Origin: Nitrospinae bacterium CG11_big_fil_rev_8_21_14_0_20_45_15 | Lineage (GTDB): Bacteria; Nitrospinota; Nitrospinia; Nitrospinales; VA-1 | Reading direction: 5' to 3' | Assembly: GCA_002787235.1 (NCBI GenBank) | Contig: PCWG01000042.1 | Location: 350,957-414,956 of the forward strand | DNA: 64,000 bases | Part shown: piece by piece, positions 27,239 through 36,745 of the stretch | Position numbering within the stretch: the stretch's first letter is position 1 | Layout: each line of letters begins with the position of its first letter | Translations under genes and position numbers: made by a program | The notes under the pieces: model-generated | Told to the model about the DNA's origin: nothing | Database searches by the model: none | The model's input: only the letters and a program-made list of their open reading frames with translations

Positions 27239-29059
27239 TTAAGCCACTTTTTTGTTTTTTGAACGCTTGCGCTCGTTTTCGTCGAGGATTCTCTTGCGAA
27301 GGCGAATGCTATTGGGTGTGATTTCAGCGATCTCGTCTTCGTTCAAGTAACCCAGAGTTTGCTCCAGACTCATGAGACGGGGAGGTGAAAGGCTGATGTT
27401 CTCATCCGAGCCTGAAGCTCGCATGTTGGTCAGCTTTTTTTCACGGCAGACATTCACGATCAAATCATTGTCCTTGTTATTTTCCCCAATCACCATACCG
27501 GCATAAACTTCATGACCCGGGCCGATGAAAAGAGTCCCGCGGTCTTGCAGATTGTACAAAGAGTAACCCGTTGAATAACCATTGTCCATAGACAGCAGTA
27601 CGCCGTTGTTCCTTCTTGCAATTTCACCACAATGTGGAACGTATTGCTTGAAGCTGTGATTCAAAATGCCGGTACCTTTGGTCAGTGTGAGAAAGTGGGA
27701 ACGGAACCCGAACAGACCGCGTGAAGGCATCTGGTATTCAAGACGGCTTGAACCCGTACCGGTATTTATAATATTCAGAAGGTTGGCTTTTCGTCTTCCC
27801 ATTTCTTCCATGACACCGCCCATGTATTCTTCTTCAACGTCGATGACAACGGCTTCTTCCGGTTCCATGGTATGGCCGTCCAGCTCCTTGAGAACCACTT
27901 CAGGTCGTGAAACGGCAAACTCAAAACCTTCGCGACGCATGGTTTCAATCAGGATAGAAAGAGCCAATTCGCCGCGACCCGAAACTTTGAATGAATCAGA
28001 CGATTCCGTGTCCTCGACTCGAAGTGCGACGTTGCTTCGGGTTTCTTTGTAAAGTCGGTCGCGAAGTTGTCGAGTGGTGACGAATTTTCCTTCGCGTCCT
28101 GCAAACGGAGACGTGTTGGTGATGAAATTGACTGAAAGCGTCGGCTCGTCGATTTCCAGCAGAGGCAAGGCTTCGGGACGAGTGGAACAGGCAATCGTCT
28201 CGCCAATGTCCATGTCCTTCATACCCGCGAGTCCAATGATGTCGCCGGTCGTTGCGATTTGGGCTTCTTTACGTAGCAGTCCTTCAAATGTGTAGAGTTT
28301 GGAAATTTTAAATTCAGTCTTTTTGCCTTCCCGGTTGATGTGGGTCACAGGCTTTTTGATGTCGAGAATGCCACGTTGCACTTTGCCGATCGCTATTCGA
28401 CCGACATAGTCGCTGTAGTCGATAGAGGATACGAGCATTTGAAAAGGCTCGTCTTCCTTACCAGCATGGGGCTCGACTTTTTCTATGATCAAATCCAGAA
28501 TGGGTTTCATGTCCAGATCCGGTCCATCGGGTTCGAGGCGGCAAAGACCTTGTTTGGCAGATGCGTAGAGAACTGAAAAATCCAGTTGCTCGTCGTTGGC
28601 CCCAAGATTGACAAACAGCTCGAATACTTCATCGAGAGCTTTATGAGGGTTGGCACCTTGACGATCGATCTTATTGATGATGACGATGGGTTTGAGACCC
28701 AGATCCAAAGATTTTTTCAAAACAAAACGAGTTTGTGGCATGGGGCCTTCGGCGGCATCAACGATCAGGAGAACCCCGTTGACCATCTTCAGGATACGCT
28801 CCACTTCACCGCCAAAATCAGCATGGCCGGGGGTATCAATGATATTTATTTTGTAATCATTGTAACGAATGGAAGCGTTTTTTGAAAAAATAGTGATGCC
28901 TCGTTCGCGCTCCAAGTCATTGCTATCCAGAATACAGACACCCGCCGTTTCGTTGTCGCGGAACATTCCGCTTTGCTTCAAAAGACAGTCTACCAAAGTT
29001 GTTTTACCGTGATCGACATGCGCAATGATGCCGATGTTTCGAATCAAATCTTGTTTCAT
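27239..29059 (-). CDS. typA: TypA/BipA ribosome-associated translational GTPase
   Basis: 606 residues, full length. EF-G-like GTPase involved in ribosome assembly and stress or cold adaptation. G1 [11 protein letters not shown], switch [14 protein letters not shown]3 [14 protein letters not shown] and G4 NKIDRQGAN are intact. The C-terminal TypA-specific domain has [21 protein letters not shown] and ends [17 protein letters not shown]. The start at 29059 begins directly with the G-domain. A decayed copy of its 3' end lies downstream on the same strand at about 26247-26412. Divergent from the xer gene with an AT-rich 181-bp region between. Confidence 0.97.
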   Translation of the reverse strand: MKQDLIRNIGIIAHVDHGKTTLVDCLLKQSGMFRDNETAGVCILDSNDLERERGITIFSKNASIRYNDYKINIIDTPGHADFGGEVERILKMVNGVLLIVDAAEGPMPQTRFVLKKSLDLGLKPIVIINKIDRQGANPHKALDEVFELFVNLGANDEQLDFSVLYASAKQGLCRLEPDGPDLDMKPILDLIIEKVEPHAGKEDEPFQMLVSSIDYSDYVGRIAIGKVQRGILDIKKPVTHINREGKKTEFKISKLYTFEGLLRKEAQIATTGDIIGLAGMKDMDIGETIACSTRPEALPLLEIDEPTLSVNFITNTSPFAGREGKFVTTRQLRDRLYKETRSNVALRVEDTESSDSFKVSGRGELALSILIETMRREGFEFAVSRPEVVLKELDGHTMEPEEAVVIDVEEEYMGGVMEEMGRRKANLLNIINTGTGSSRLEYQMPSRGLFGFRSHFLTLTKGTGILNHSFKQYVPHCGEIARRNNGVLLSMDNGYSTGYSLYNLQDRGTLFIGPGHEVYAGMVIGENNKDNDLIVNVCREKKLTNMRASGSDENISLSPPRLMSLEQTLGYLNEDEIAEITPNSIRLRKRILDENERKRSKNKKVA

Positions 29060-29240
29060 TAGCTTAAAAATCCAGGTTGGATGTGGGAAAAGAAGGTCTA
29101 TATTATAAAGAGGAGTCTATGAAATTTATGAAATCAGGTAAAACGTATATTATGAACTATTTTATATTAGAAGTCATCTAAATAGCATTAATAATTTAAA
29201 ATAAATGTAACTTATTGAATAATATGTTATTATATCCAAT

Positions 29241-30119
29241 ATGAACGCTCTGCTCAAAGTTTTTTCTGACTATTTGGCCATTGAAAAAAGGTTGTCCCTC
29301 AACACTGTGTCGGCTTACTGTCGAGACATGGCCCATTTCGAAAAAATTCTAAAAGGACAGGCGGTAGAAACGATTTGTGGTTCCGATTTGCGATCCGCGT
29401 TGTTGCAAATGAAACAGGGCGGGTTGTCCTCCTCATCTTTGGCCAGACGCTTGTCCTCGGTCAAGGCGTTTTTCAAATTTTTAAAAAGTGAAAATTTGAT
29501 ATCCAAAGACCCTGCTGAAATTCTGGAATCCCCGCATCTCACAAAGAAATTGCCGGACACGCTTTCCACTGAAGAGGTGGATGCCTTGCTGGGTGCCCCG
29601 GAGATAAAAACCTCTGCGGGTTTGCGGGATCAGGCCATGCTGGAATTGTTGTACGGAACGGGCTTGCGGGTGTCGGAACTGGTTTGTTTGAAACTGTCGG
29701 ATCTGGATTTGCAGGTCGGTTATTTGCGCACGATGGGGAAGGGGAGCAAGGAGCGTGTGACTCCCATCGGTGAACCTGCGATTGAAGCTGTGAAAACCTA
29801 CTGCATCAGTGCCCGCCCGGATTTTTTGAAGGGCCGTTCTTCGTCCTATTTGTTTTTGACGCGAAGGGGAACGAGAATGACCCGACAGGGATTTTGGAAA
29901 TTATTAAAAAGTTATGTCCGCAAAGTCAATATTCGCAAAACCGTGTCCCCTCACACCCTGAGGCATGCATTCGCCACGCACCTGCTGGAAAATGGAGCCG
30001 ACCTGCGCTCAGTACAGATGATGCTGGGGCATTCGGACATCTCAACCACCCAGATATACACACACATTCTGGACGAGAGAATGCGCAAAATTCATAGCGA
30101 GTTCCACCCCCGCCCTTAA
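29241..30119 (+). CDS. Tyrosine recombinase of the XerC/XerD family
   Basis: 292 residues. N-terminal SAM-like core-binding domain (1-90; YLAIEKRLSLNTVSAYCRDM) and C-terminal catalytic domain with Arg143 (GTGLRVSEL), Lys167, His238 and Arg241 (HTLRHAFATHLL), His264 (LGHSDISTTQIYTH) and nucleophile Tyr273. Length and lack of extra domains fit the housekeeping recombinases that resolve chromosome dimers at dif, and the sequence leans to XerD. A decayed comM fragment begins 26 bp after its stop. A role as an island integrase cannot be ruled out, but nothing else mobile is near. Confidence 0.9.
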   Translation: MNALLKVFSDYLAIEKRLSLNTVSAYCRDMAHFEKILKGQAVETICGSDLRSALLQMKQGGLSSSSLARRLSSVKAFFKFLKSENLISKDPAEILESPHLTKKLPDTLSTEEVDALLGAPEIKTSAGLRDQAMLELLYGTGLRVSELVCLKLSDLDLQVGYLRTMGKGSKERVTPIGEPAIEAVKTYCISARPDFLKGRSSSYLFLTRRGTRMTRQGFWKLLKSYVRKVNIRKTVSPHTLRHAFATHLLENGADLRSVQMMLGHSDISTTQIYTHILDERMRKIHSEFHPRP

Positions 30120-30145
30120 ATGTATTTCAAACCTATAACCGTTGT

Positions 30146-30325
30146 ATCAAAACCAGATGTCGCGGTCGAGTGAGGGGAAGGTGCTTGTCGAAAGCAACCC
30201 GATCCCATTTAAGCAATTCCTGTACGCTATGGATGTTGGTTATTTCGAAAGCTTCATCCAGTGTTAGCTAATAAGGGAAGAATCGTGGGAGGCATTTCGC
30301 CAGCATGGTTTTGCCGCTTTATTAG
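30146..30325 (-). pseudogene. comM: Decayed, internally deleted fragment of a comM copy
   Basis: Positions 30146-30174 match the end of intact comM (31112-31141) with one substitution and encode SLDRDIWF-stop on the minus strand, as SLDRDTWF-stop in ComM. After a short junction, about 30205-30325 matches an internal part of comM (about 31855-31980), including the shared stretch TTTCGCCAGCATGG. Roughly 700 bp between these two blocks have been lost. It has the same orientation as comM, lies about 800 bp beyond its stop, and a small zinc-ribbon gene is between. Confidence 0.78.
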
Positions 30326-30370
30326 AAACAACCTTATTAACAACATCGCATCTATTAAACCTTTAAGAAT

Positions 30371-30413
30371 TTACTAAGGGAGTGGAGTTAACTCACTCCC
30401 TTAGTAATTTTTT
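30371..30413. terminator. Terminator with long palindromic stem
   Basis: A 13-bp stem TTACTAAGGGAGT / ACTCCCTTAGTAA encloses a second palindrome GAGTTAACTC; the whole 36 bases are almost fully self-complementary. A T-run follows on the plus strand. It lies just past the stop of the minus-strand zinc-ribbon gene. Confidence 0.75.
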
Positions 30414-30424
30414 AAGTTTGTAAA

Positions 30425-30628
30425 TTAATAATCTAAGCTTAAATCTTCCGGTTCAGTTTGAAAATATAGCCCCTTAGAATCAACCCTTCTACCAACTACT
30501 TTTAGCCTTTGGTTGCATTTGTAACAAGGAAGGTTTTTCATCATTAGATATTCCATAGGTTTTAATGGCCTTCTCTCTTTACAGTTATAGCACTCAATCT
30601 TTCCAGTTATACTAAAACCATCTTTCAT
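30425..30628 (-). CDS. Small zinc-ribbon-like protein
   Basis: 67 residues. Two CxxC pairs (Cys13/Cys16 in CYNCKERR and Cys35/Cys38 in CYKCNQR) spaced by about 18 residues form a plausible zinc ribbon. There is no signal peptide or other domain. Its size and lone setting suggest a regulatory or adaptor protein, but I do not recognise a named family. It is the only gene between intact comM and its decayed fragment, and a perfect terminator follows its stop, which supports a real transcript. Confidence 0.65.
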   Translation of the reverse strand: MKDGFSITGKIECYNCKERRPLKPMEYLMMKNLPCYKCNQRLKVVGRRVDSKGLYFQTEPEDLSLDY

Positions 30629-30730
30629 AATATTTGTCCTATTGTTGTTGACTTATAAAATATCGAGGGCTTATAATATTTCTTTATATGTTGATATCTT
30701 ATTAGTCATACTTTTAATTAAAAAACACAG

Positions 30731-30767
30731 GCCACTGTAGTCGCTCGTTACGACTACAGTGGCTTTT
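30731..30767 (+). other. Perfect 13-bp hairpin in a gene-free region
   Basis: Stem GCCACTGTAGTCG / CGACTACAGTGGC with loop CTCGTTA, flanked by CACA/TGTG and followed by TTTT. It could end an unseen small RNA or be a regulatory element. The rest of 30629-31113 (485 bp) is AT-rich and shows no gene. Confidence 0.55.
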
Positions 30768-31113
30768 GTGCTTTAGCCCCTTTTTTCTAACGTTTGAAAC
30801 TATACTACAGGTTGTGCTCGCTTAATACTTTAGCACTATATATTGCGGTGTCAACGGTCATTTTCCGTTGATTTATCAATCTGATAACTCTAGATATTTA
30901 AAGGGCTAATTTAATATTTATATTTATAGTGTATGTAAGTTTTTTAGCTTAAATAGCTTCATAAAGGTTTTTAGAAAAATATTTAGAATTTTCTGAGAGG
31001 TGTGATGAACCCTCAAAAAATGGTTCATGGATCAGATTGTGAATAATGATTTATGGGTTTGCTATGGATGTGTTTGTAAATTTAATAGTATGTAAAAATT
31101 AATCACGAATAAA

Positions 31114-32646
31114 TCAAAACCAGGTGTCGCGGTCGAGTGAGCGGTACTGAATGCCTTCGGCGACGTGTTCGGCGAGAATATTTTCTTCTCCTGCGAGATC
31201 GGCAATGGTGCGCGCGACCTTGAGAATGCGGTCATGGGCACGGGCACTGAGTCCCAGTTTTTCCATGGATAATGACATGATGTTGCGACCGGCTTCGTCG
31301 AGCACGCAATATTTTTTCAATTGCCGATTTGTCATGCCGGAGTTGAAGAAGTTGCGTTCGCCCTGGAATCGCTGGAGTTGAATTTTCCGTGCGGCTTCAA
31401 CGCGCTTGCGGATTTGCGCTGAGGGTTCGCCCGATGCCTCGCTGGACAGTTCTTTGTACTTCAAAGCGGGCACTTCGATATGGATGTCAATGCGGTCGAG
31501 CAGGGGGCCGGATATTTTGGAAACGTATTTGCGTATCTGCATGGCACTGCAATGACATTCTCTTTGCGGATCGTTCTTGTAACCGCAGGGGCAGGGGTTC
31601 ATGGCAGAGACCAGTGTGAAATTTGCGGGATAGGTCACCGAGGCTGAAGCGCGTGAGATGGAGACTTCTTCTTCCTCCAGCGGTTGGCGCATGACTTCAA
31701 GAACGTTGCGTTTGAATTCGGGCAATTCGTCGAGGAAGAGCAGGCCGTTGTGAGCGAGCGATACTTCGCCGGGCATGGGGAAGCGTCCGCCTCCGATCAA
31801 CCCGGCATCGGAGATGGTGTGGTGTGGGGCGCGAAAGGGTCTGGCGGTCACCAGACCGACGCCATTTTTCAGCAATCCCAATACGCTGTGGATTTTAGTG
31901 GTTTCGATGGCTTCGTCCAGCGTCAAATCAGGAAGAATGGTGGCGATGCGTTTCGCCAGCATGGATTTCCCGCTACCGGGCGGTCCTATCAACAGGATAT
32001 TGTGTCCGCCTGAGGCGGTGATTTCCAGTGCCCGCTTGACCTGATGCTGGCCCTTAACATCGCTCAAGTCGATTTCATATTGATTCCCTTGCAGGGTGTT
32101 CAACGGGTCAATGGAACGATAGGGGGCGATCTCCAGATCACCGTTTAAGAAGTCGAGGGCTTCCGGCAAGGTTGCGATGGGGTAAATATTGATTCCTTCC
32201 ACCACCGAGGCTTCGGCGACATTTTCAAGAGGTAACAGCAACGAAGAAATTTTCCTGTCCCGCGCCATGGTGGCGATGGACATGACCCCGCGAACGGGTT
32301 TCACACGTCCGTCGAGTGAAAGCTCGCCAAGGATCAAAACGTCTTTGAAGGACTCTTCCTTGATAAGCCCGTTGGCTGAGAGGATGCCGAGAGCGATGGG
32401 TAAATCGAAGGCCGAACCTTCTTTTTTGATATCGGCCGGTGCCAGATTGATGGTGATGCGTTGCAGGGGAAGTTCCAGATTGGCGTTGCGGATGGCGGCA
32501 GATACACGATCTGCGCTTTCTTTGACGGCGGTGTCGGGCAGGCCGACGATCGATAGGTTGGGAATACCGGGAGCGAGGGTCACCTCGACTTCCACCAACC
32601 AACCTTCTATCCCTTGAACGGATGCGCTATTGATTCGAGGAACCAT
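31114..32646 (-). CDS. comM: ComM/YifB-family Mg-chelatase-like ATPase
   Basis: 510 residues. AAA+ hexameric helicase; in naturally competent bacteria ComM promotes branch migration during transformation. N-terminal Lon-like S5/protease-fold domain (1-170, with NLAPADIKKEGSAFDLPIA), then the AAA+ core with Walker A LIGPPGSGKSMLAKR, FRAPHHTISDAG, Walker B LLFLDELPEF, sensor NPCPCGYKND with clustered Cys, and RIDIHIEVP. The C-terminal Mg_chelatase_C domain ends SLDRDTWF. A second, decayed piece of the gene is at 30146-30325. Single gene with a 174-bp gap to the next. Confidence 0.95.
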   Translation of the reverse strand: MVPRINSASVQGIEGWLVEVEVTLAPGIPNLSIVGLPDTAVKESADRVSAAIRNANLELPLQRITINLAPADIKKEGSAFDLPIALGILSANGLIKEESFKDVLILGELSLDGRVKPVRGVMSIATMARDRKISSLLLPLENVAEASVVEGINIYPIATLPEALDFLNGDLEIAPYRSIDPLNTLQGNQYEIDLSDVKGQHQVKRALEITASGGHNILLIGPPGSGKSMLAKRIATILPDLTLDEAIETTKIHSVLGLLKNGVGLVTARPFRAPHHTISDAGLIGGGRFPMPGEVSLAHNGLLFLDELPEFKRNVLEVMRQPLEEEEVSISRASASVTYPANFTLVSAMNPCPCGYKNDPQRECHCSAMQIRKYVSKISGPLLDRIDIHIEVPALKYKELSSEASGEPSAQIRKRVEAARKIQLQRFQGERNFFNSGMTNRQLKKYCVLDEAGRNIMSLSMEKLGLSARAHDRILKVARTIADLAGEENILAEHVAEGIQYRSLDRDTWF

Positions 32647-32820
32647 GTTTGCTTTTACCCTGAAAAGTGGACACTGAATCAGACCACAATCAGGTCAATA
32701 GAGACTCTTATTATCTTTTAGACAGTATGAGTGCCTGAAAATAGGAGTTTATGAATGATATATCCCGGGTTTGTTTTTATGCGCATCCAGTGGGATCCAA
32801 ATAGAGTCAAGCTGGTTGAT

Positions 32821-34455
32821 TCAGGCTGTTAAATATTCCAATACCGGTGCGGGTAAATTTTTCTTGCCTGTAATAATTTCAGCGTATTCGTTACTCAAAT
32901 CTTCAAATGTTTGTTTCCCAACGGCATTGTTTTGTTCCGCGATTTTGATGCGTGGGAATTCATGTCGAGGCAACTTAGCATATAAAACAAATGTTTTCTG
33001 GAGCCCTAAAAGTTCTTCCCGGGAGATGGTTGGCATCTTCAAAATAGCTTTGAAGTAAGCAAATGCCGATGTGCTTAAAGAAATATCTTCTATTTTTTCA
33101 TCGGAGTCTTCTGGAAGGTAACCTTTTTTATATGCAACGTCGTAAAGCTCTGTCCCTTTATAAGGGTTGTATAAATACGCATTGATTGTAGCCGATTTTA
33201 CGGTTCTGTTAAGCTCAATGGTATCGAAAATCAATTCTCTTGTTTCATCAGGATAGCCCATGATGTTATTGACTGTGACCGGGATATCCGCTTCTTCTAA
33301 AATTTTCAGACTACCGATTATTCTGGTGTTTGACATTCTACGCTTAAGAACTTTACTGCGAAACTCTTCATTCCCATGTTCGAGGCCAATGTTAATGTTC
33401 GAGATGTTCATATCCTTGAGCATTTTTACTCGCTCTTCGGTGATCGTTTCGGGTCGGGTTTGTATCCAGAAAGGTAAGTGAATTTCTTTTGTGTAAAGTT
33501 CGGCGAGCTGCTGAAAATTCTTTGGAGGCATTGCAAAGAATGTTTCGGCATTAAAATACACATAGTTGACTTCATATTTTTCAATAAAATATTTTATTTC
33601 ATCTATGACTCGTTGAGGACTTTTGATTCTATGGTAGTTTTGATCGGTTTCACGGTAAATCACATTCAATGAAGGATCTTCACAAAATGTACACTGGTAA
33701 GGGCAACCTCTTTGTAACTCGATTGGGAGCATTCGCAAAACCTGTCCCTGCATAGGCCTGAAGAATCTATCCTTTTCGAATAACGAATAATCTGCGTAAG
33801 GCAAATCATTCATATTCATCAGTGGCCCCAGAGGATTTTTAATGATATTTCCGTCTGCCTGCTTGATCCAAAGGTTGGGGATGTGTTCGTAGCTTTCGCC
33901 GGATGCCAGAGCTTTACACAAATCAAGCATTGTATTTTCGCCTTCACCCAAACAGAGAAAATCAATGGATTCTTCAATTGCTACTTCTTCAGGCGAAAAG
34001 GTGGGGTACACGCCTCCAGCGATAACCGGGATTCCTCTCTGATGTGCTTCCCGGGTGTATTGGACACCAATAGAAAACGTATCCGCCAAGAGTGAAACAC
34101 CTACCAAGTCAGGTTGATACTCGTCTAGCAACTTCTTAAAATCATCCATCGGTGAGTGAAGCTTTTTGGCAACGGATGTATTAACTTTTGATTGTTTGAG
34201 TTGAAGTAAAGAGGTCCGCACATCGTCAAATGTCGCAGTCCCATCAGTGTAAAGCGTGGTATCAAACAATCGAACATCTATATCGTGTTTTTTTAATACG
34301 GCTGAGATTATCGACACGCCCGCCGGGAGAAGCAAATTTGCGAGTGGAAAATTAGGGTAAATCAGCAGAACTTTAAAGCCAGAGCAACTCTTTTTCTCAG
34401 CATTTTGTTCTTCTGGATCTTTTTCGGATTTTTTTGTACCAGATGGCTCAAGCAT
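32821..34455 (-). CDS. Cobalamin-binding radical SAM protein
   Basis: 544 residues. N-terminal B12-binding domain (about 25-200: VLLIYPNFPLANLLLPAGV, PDLVGVSLLADTF, VIAGGVYPTFSPEEV) and radical SAM domain (about 220-430) with the iron-sulfur motif CPYQCTFC (CxxxCxxC). Class B radical SAM enzymes with this layout carry out methylations or rearrangements on natural products, lipids or hopanoids, mostly with methylcobalamin; the substrate here is unknown. The N-terminal 20 residues are charged and poorly conserved in appearance. A truncated TylF-like methyltransferase lies 220 bp upstream, which hints at a once larger biosynthetic locus. Confidence 0.88.
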   Translation of the reverse strand: MLEPSGTKKSEKDPEEQNAEKKSCSGFKVLLIYPNFPLANLLLPAGVSIISAVLKKHDIDVRLFDTTLYTDGTATFDDVRTSLLQLKQSKVNTSVAKKLHSPMDDFKKLLDEYQPDLVGVSLLADTFSIGVQYTREAHQRGIPVIAGGVYPTFSPEEVAIEESIDFLCLGEGENTMLDLCKALASGESYEHIPNLWIKQADGNIIKNPLGPLMNMNDLPYADYSLFEKDRFFRPMQGQVLRMLPIELQRGCPYQCTFCEDPSLNVIYRETDQNYHRIKSPQRVIDEIKYFIEKYEVNYVYFNAETFFAMPPKNFQQLAELYTKEIHLPFWIQTRPETITEERVKMLKDMNISNINIGLEHGNEEFRSKVLKRRMSNTRIIGSLKILEEADIPVTVNNIMGYPDETRELIFDTIELNRTVKSATINAYLYNPYKGTELYDVAYKKGYLPEDSDEKIEDISLSTSAFAYFKAILKMPTISREELLGLQKTFVLYAKLPRHEFPRIKIAEQNNAVGKQTFEDLSNEYAEIITGKKNLPAPVLEYLTA

Positions 34456-34677
34456 TATTTTAATCTCTAGTTCAATATTTTAATCAGGAATTCGGTTAAC
34501 TAGCTTTGATATTATTACCCGCCCAAAATTATAAGTCAATGAACTCTTGATTTTACACGGAATATGCTGACACGATTAAGCTACGTAACGGGTAATTGAA
34601 TTATCAAAAGGGGTGGAATTTTGATTCCGATCCGGCAAGAATAATCGACCCGGTTTAAAAGAATATGTTGATTCGTT

Positions 34678-34959
34678 TCAGCAAAATACTGGTCCGTCGC
34701 CGAGCGAGACGCTCAAAAATTCCCGCTCTTGTTCCCAAAGTTTGGAATAGGGGACTCCGTGTATGTCCACATCCTTATCACTGAGTTTGGGCATGCCCTC
34801 AAAAGTATCCTGCAAATATATATTTCTCTCTCGCTCGTTTAAGGCAATGAGAGTTAATGCGGAAAGCATGGAACTGCCTCCACGCCAAACGCCATAATCC
34901 ACGAAATTGCCTGCAATACCGCCGAACAGGCTTATATCATCTATTGCAAAGAATAATAG
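34678..34959 (-). pseudogene. Truncated TylF/macrocin-O-methyltransferase-like fragment
   Basis: The minus strand reads SLFGGIAGNFVDYGVWRGG, then SSMLSALTLIALN, IYLQDTFEGMPKLSDKDVD, GVPYSKLWEQ, ending at a TGA after DGPVFC. This is the N-terminal half of the SAM-binding fold of TylF-family O-methyltransferases (GDFVExGVWRGGSxxL ... YLyDTFEGMP), which are about 230-260 residues. The frame is closed upstream by TAA near 34960, and the C-terminal half is missing. A start at the GTG at 34902 would give only 74 residues. It is most likely a relic. Confidence 0.7.
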
Positions 34960-35021
34960 TTAAGTCTCTGGAAAACTTTTTTAATCGACATTCTCGACCG
35001 ATTTTTCTAAAGGGATCGTTT

Positions 35022-35963
35022 TTATAAGGGAACTTTGATGGTATCGAGGATATCCATTAGAATGGCGGTGGTTTCCTGATTGTTGTTCTCCTGCGCTCCG
35101 ATTCGGGAAAATGGGATCACCCTGTGTTTAAAAACGGGAAGGGTCAGGGCCTTGATATCATCGGGAATGCAATAATTGCGTCCTTCGATCAGGGCACGGG
35201 CTCTTGCGGCCTGCTGAAGGATCAATCCTCCCCGTGGGCTGACACCCAATTGCAGATGTTTGTGGTTGCGTGTTGCGGAGACGATGTTCAGCACATAATC
35301 GGTCAGGGAATTGTCCATGGCGACCTGTTCGACGTTATTTTGTAATTGAAGCAGTTCCTCTGTTGTGAGAACAGAAGCGACGGATTGTGAATGGTTGCCC
35401 TGTTGTGCGGAAAGCATGCGGCGTTCATCCTCTGGCGCGGGGTAGCCCATGGAGACGCACATCATGAAACGGTCCATCTGCGATTCGGGGAGAGGGTGCG
35501 CGCCGTGGCTTTCTACAGGATTCTGGGTGGCGATGACCATGAACGGTTCTTCCAGTGGGTGGCTATGGTTGTCAACAGAAACCTGGCGTTCGCTCATGGC
35601 TTCCAATAAGGCACTCTGGGTACGGGGAGTGGCGCGATTGATCTCATCTGCCAAGACGATATTTGAAAACAGAGGGCCTTTTTTGAAATGGAAATTCTTT
35701 GTGTCGCGGTCGTAAATGGATACGCCGGTGATGTCTGCGGGTAGCAGGTCGTTGGTGAACTGGATACGTTTGAAATCCAGATCAATGGATCGGGCCAGAG
35801 TCTGTGCCAAAGTGGTTTTGCCTACGCCGGGGACATCTTCAATCAAAAGGTGACCTTTGGCCAGCAGAACGATGATGGCAGATTGAATGACGTCTGATTT
35901 TCCGTAAATGACGCGTTCTATATTTTTTTGCAGGTTGGCGATTCTATTTTGATCGTCGTTCAT
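35022..35963 (-). CDS. MoxR-family AAA+ ATPase
   Basis: 313 residues. Walker A EDVPGVGKTTLAQT (about 38-50), Walker B LADEINRATPRTQSALLEAM, sensor I ATQNPVESHGAHPLPESQMDRF and sensor II SPRGGLILQQAARARALIEG. MoxR proteins act as chaperone-like ATPases in assembly of metalloenzymes or envelope complexes, usually encoded with DUF58 and VWA-domain proteins. No such partners are visible here. It follows the uracil-DNA glycosylase gene by 31 bp, so it is probably co-transcribed with it. Confidence 0.92.
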   Translation of the reverse strand: MNDDQNRIANLQKNIERVIYGKSDVIQSAIIVLLAKGHLLIEDVPGVGKTTLAQTLARSIDLDFKRIQFTNDLLPADITGVSIYDRDTKNFHFKKGPLFSNIVLADEINRATPRTQSALLEAMSERQVSVDNHSHPLEEPFMVIATQNPVESHGAHPLPESQMDRFMMCVSMGYPAPEDERRMLSAQQGNHSQSVASVLTTEELLQLQNNVEQVAMDNSLTDYVLNIVSATRNHKHLQLGVSPRGGLILQQAARARALIEGRNYCIPDDIKALTLPVFKHRVIPFSRIGAQENNNQETTAILMDILDTIKVPL

Positions 35964-35994
35964 ACGATTGATGGTGTCTGTCTGGAAGGAGGAA

Positions 35995-36723
35995 TCAGCG
36001 TTTGAGTTCGGCGAGTGCTTTTTTCATGTCTTCATGCACCGCTTTTCTGTTTTCCAAAGTGTAAGCGCGTAACAAATACGCGGGATGGAAGGTGGGCATG
36101 AGTTTGATTCCTTTGTACTCTTGCCATTGTCCCCGTTCTTTGGTGATGGCGACTTTTCTCCCCAACAAGGTCTCCGTTGCGGGTTTTCCCAAAGTGACGA
36201 TGACCTTGGGGTGGATCGCCTGCAATTGCTTTTCGAGAAAGGGAATGCAGGCACTGACCTCATCTGATTCCGGATCACGATTCCCCGGGGGCCTGCATTT
36301 GACGATATTGCAGATATAGGTATCTTGAGCACGATTCAGGCCCATGCCTTTTTCTATGATTTCCGTCAGTTTTTTTCCGGCGCGACCCACAAAAGGCAAG
36401 CCTTGCTCATCCTCCTCGGCCCCCGGTCCTTCGCCAACGAAAACCAGTTGCGCGTTGGGGTTGCCCGAACCAAAGACGATATTTTTTCTACCCTCACAAA
36501 GCTTGCAACGGTCACAATCCCCCATTTCCGCGCGAATATGATCGAGAGCTTGGGCAATGCCTGTTTGACCCGACCGGATCGGGATCGATTGCGAAGGGCG
36601 GGCTGAGGCTGAGGACAAGTCCAGTTGACTGTTGCACGGGATTTCGTCAATCCCGTGATCTTGCAGTCGGATCAATTGATTCTTCAACTTACGCAGATGG
36701 GCTGATTTTTGATGGGCTGTCAT
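35995..36723 (-). CDS. Uracil-DNA glycosylase, family 4 (Fe-S)
   Basis: 242 residues. Removes uracil from DNA as the first step of base-excision repair. The core (about 65-240) shows the 4Fe-4S cluster ligands (Cys70, Cys73, then KCRPPGN and the later ACIPFL Cys), the catalytic loop [17 protein letters not shown] and the HPAYLLR end motif with the conserved His. The N-terminal 60 residues are Ser- and Gln-rich and look disordered. First gene of a pair with moxR. A decayed ruvC-like stretch lies immediately upstream. Confidence 0.93.
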   Translation of the reverse strand: MTAHQKSAHLRKLKNQLIRLQDHGIDEIPCNSQLDLSSASARPSQSIPIRSGQTGIAQALDHIRAEMGDCDRCKLCEGRKNIVFGSGNPNAQLVFVGEGPGAEEDEQGLPFVGRAGKKLTEIIEKGMGLNRAQDTYICNIVKCRPPGNRDPESDEVSACIPFLEKQLQAIHPKVIVTLGKPATETLLGRKVAITKERGQWQEYKGIKLMPTFHPAYLLRAYTLENRKAVHEDMKKALAELKR

Positions 36724-36745
36724 GGTCAGAAGAATATCAAAGGAA

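Noticed and set aside
29241-30119. Xer-like gene as the integrase of a genomic island
   Set aside because: Length and motifs are those of housekeeping XerC/XerD, and no other mobile genes, tRNA target or attachment repeats were found. I kept it only as a possible contributor to the relic pattern.
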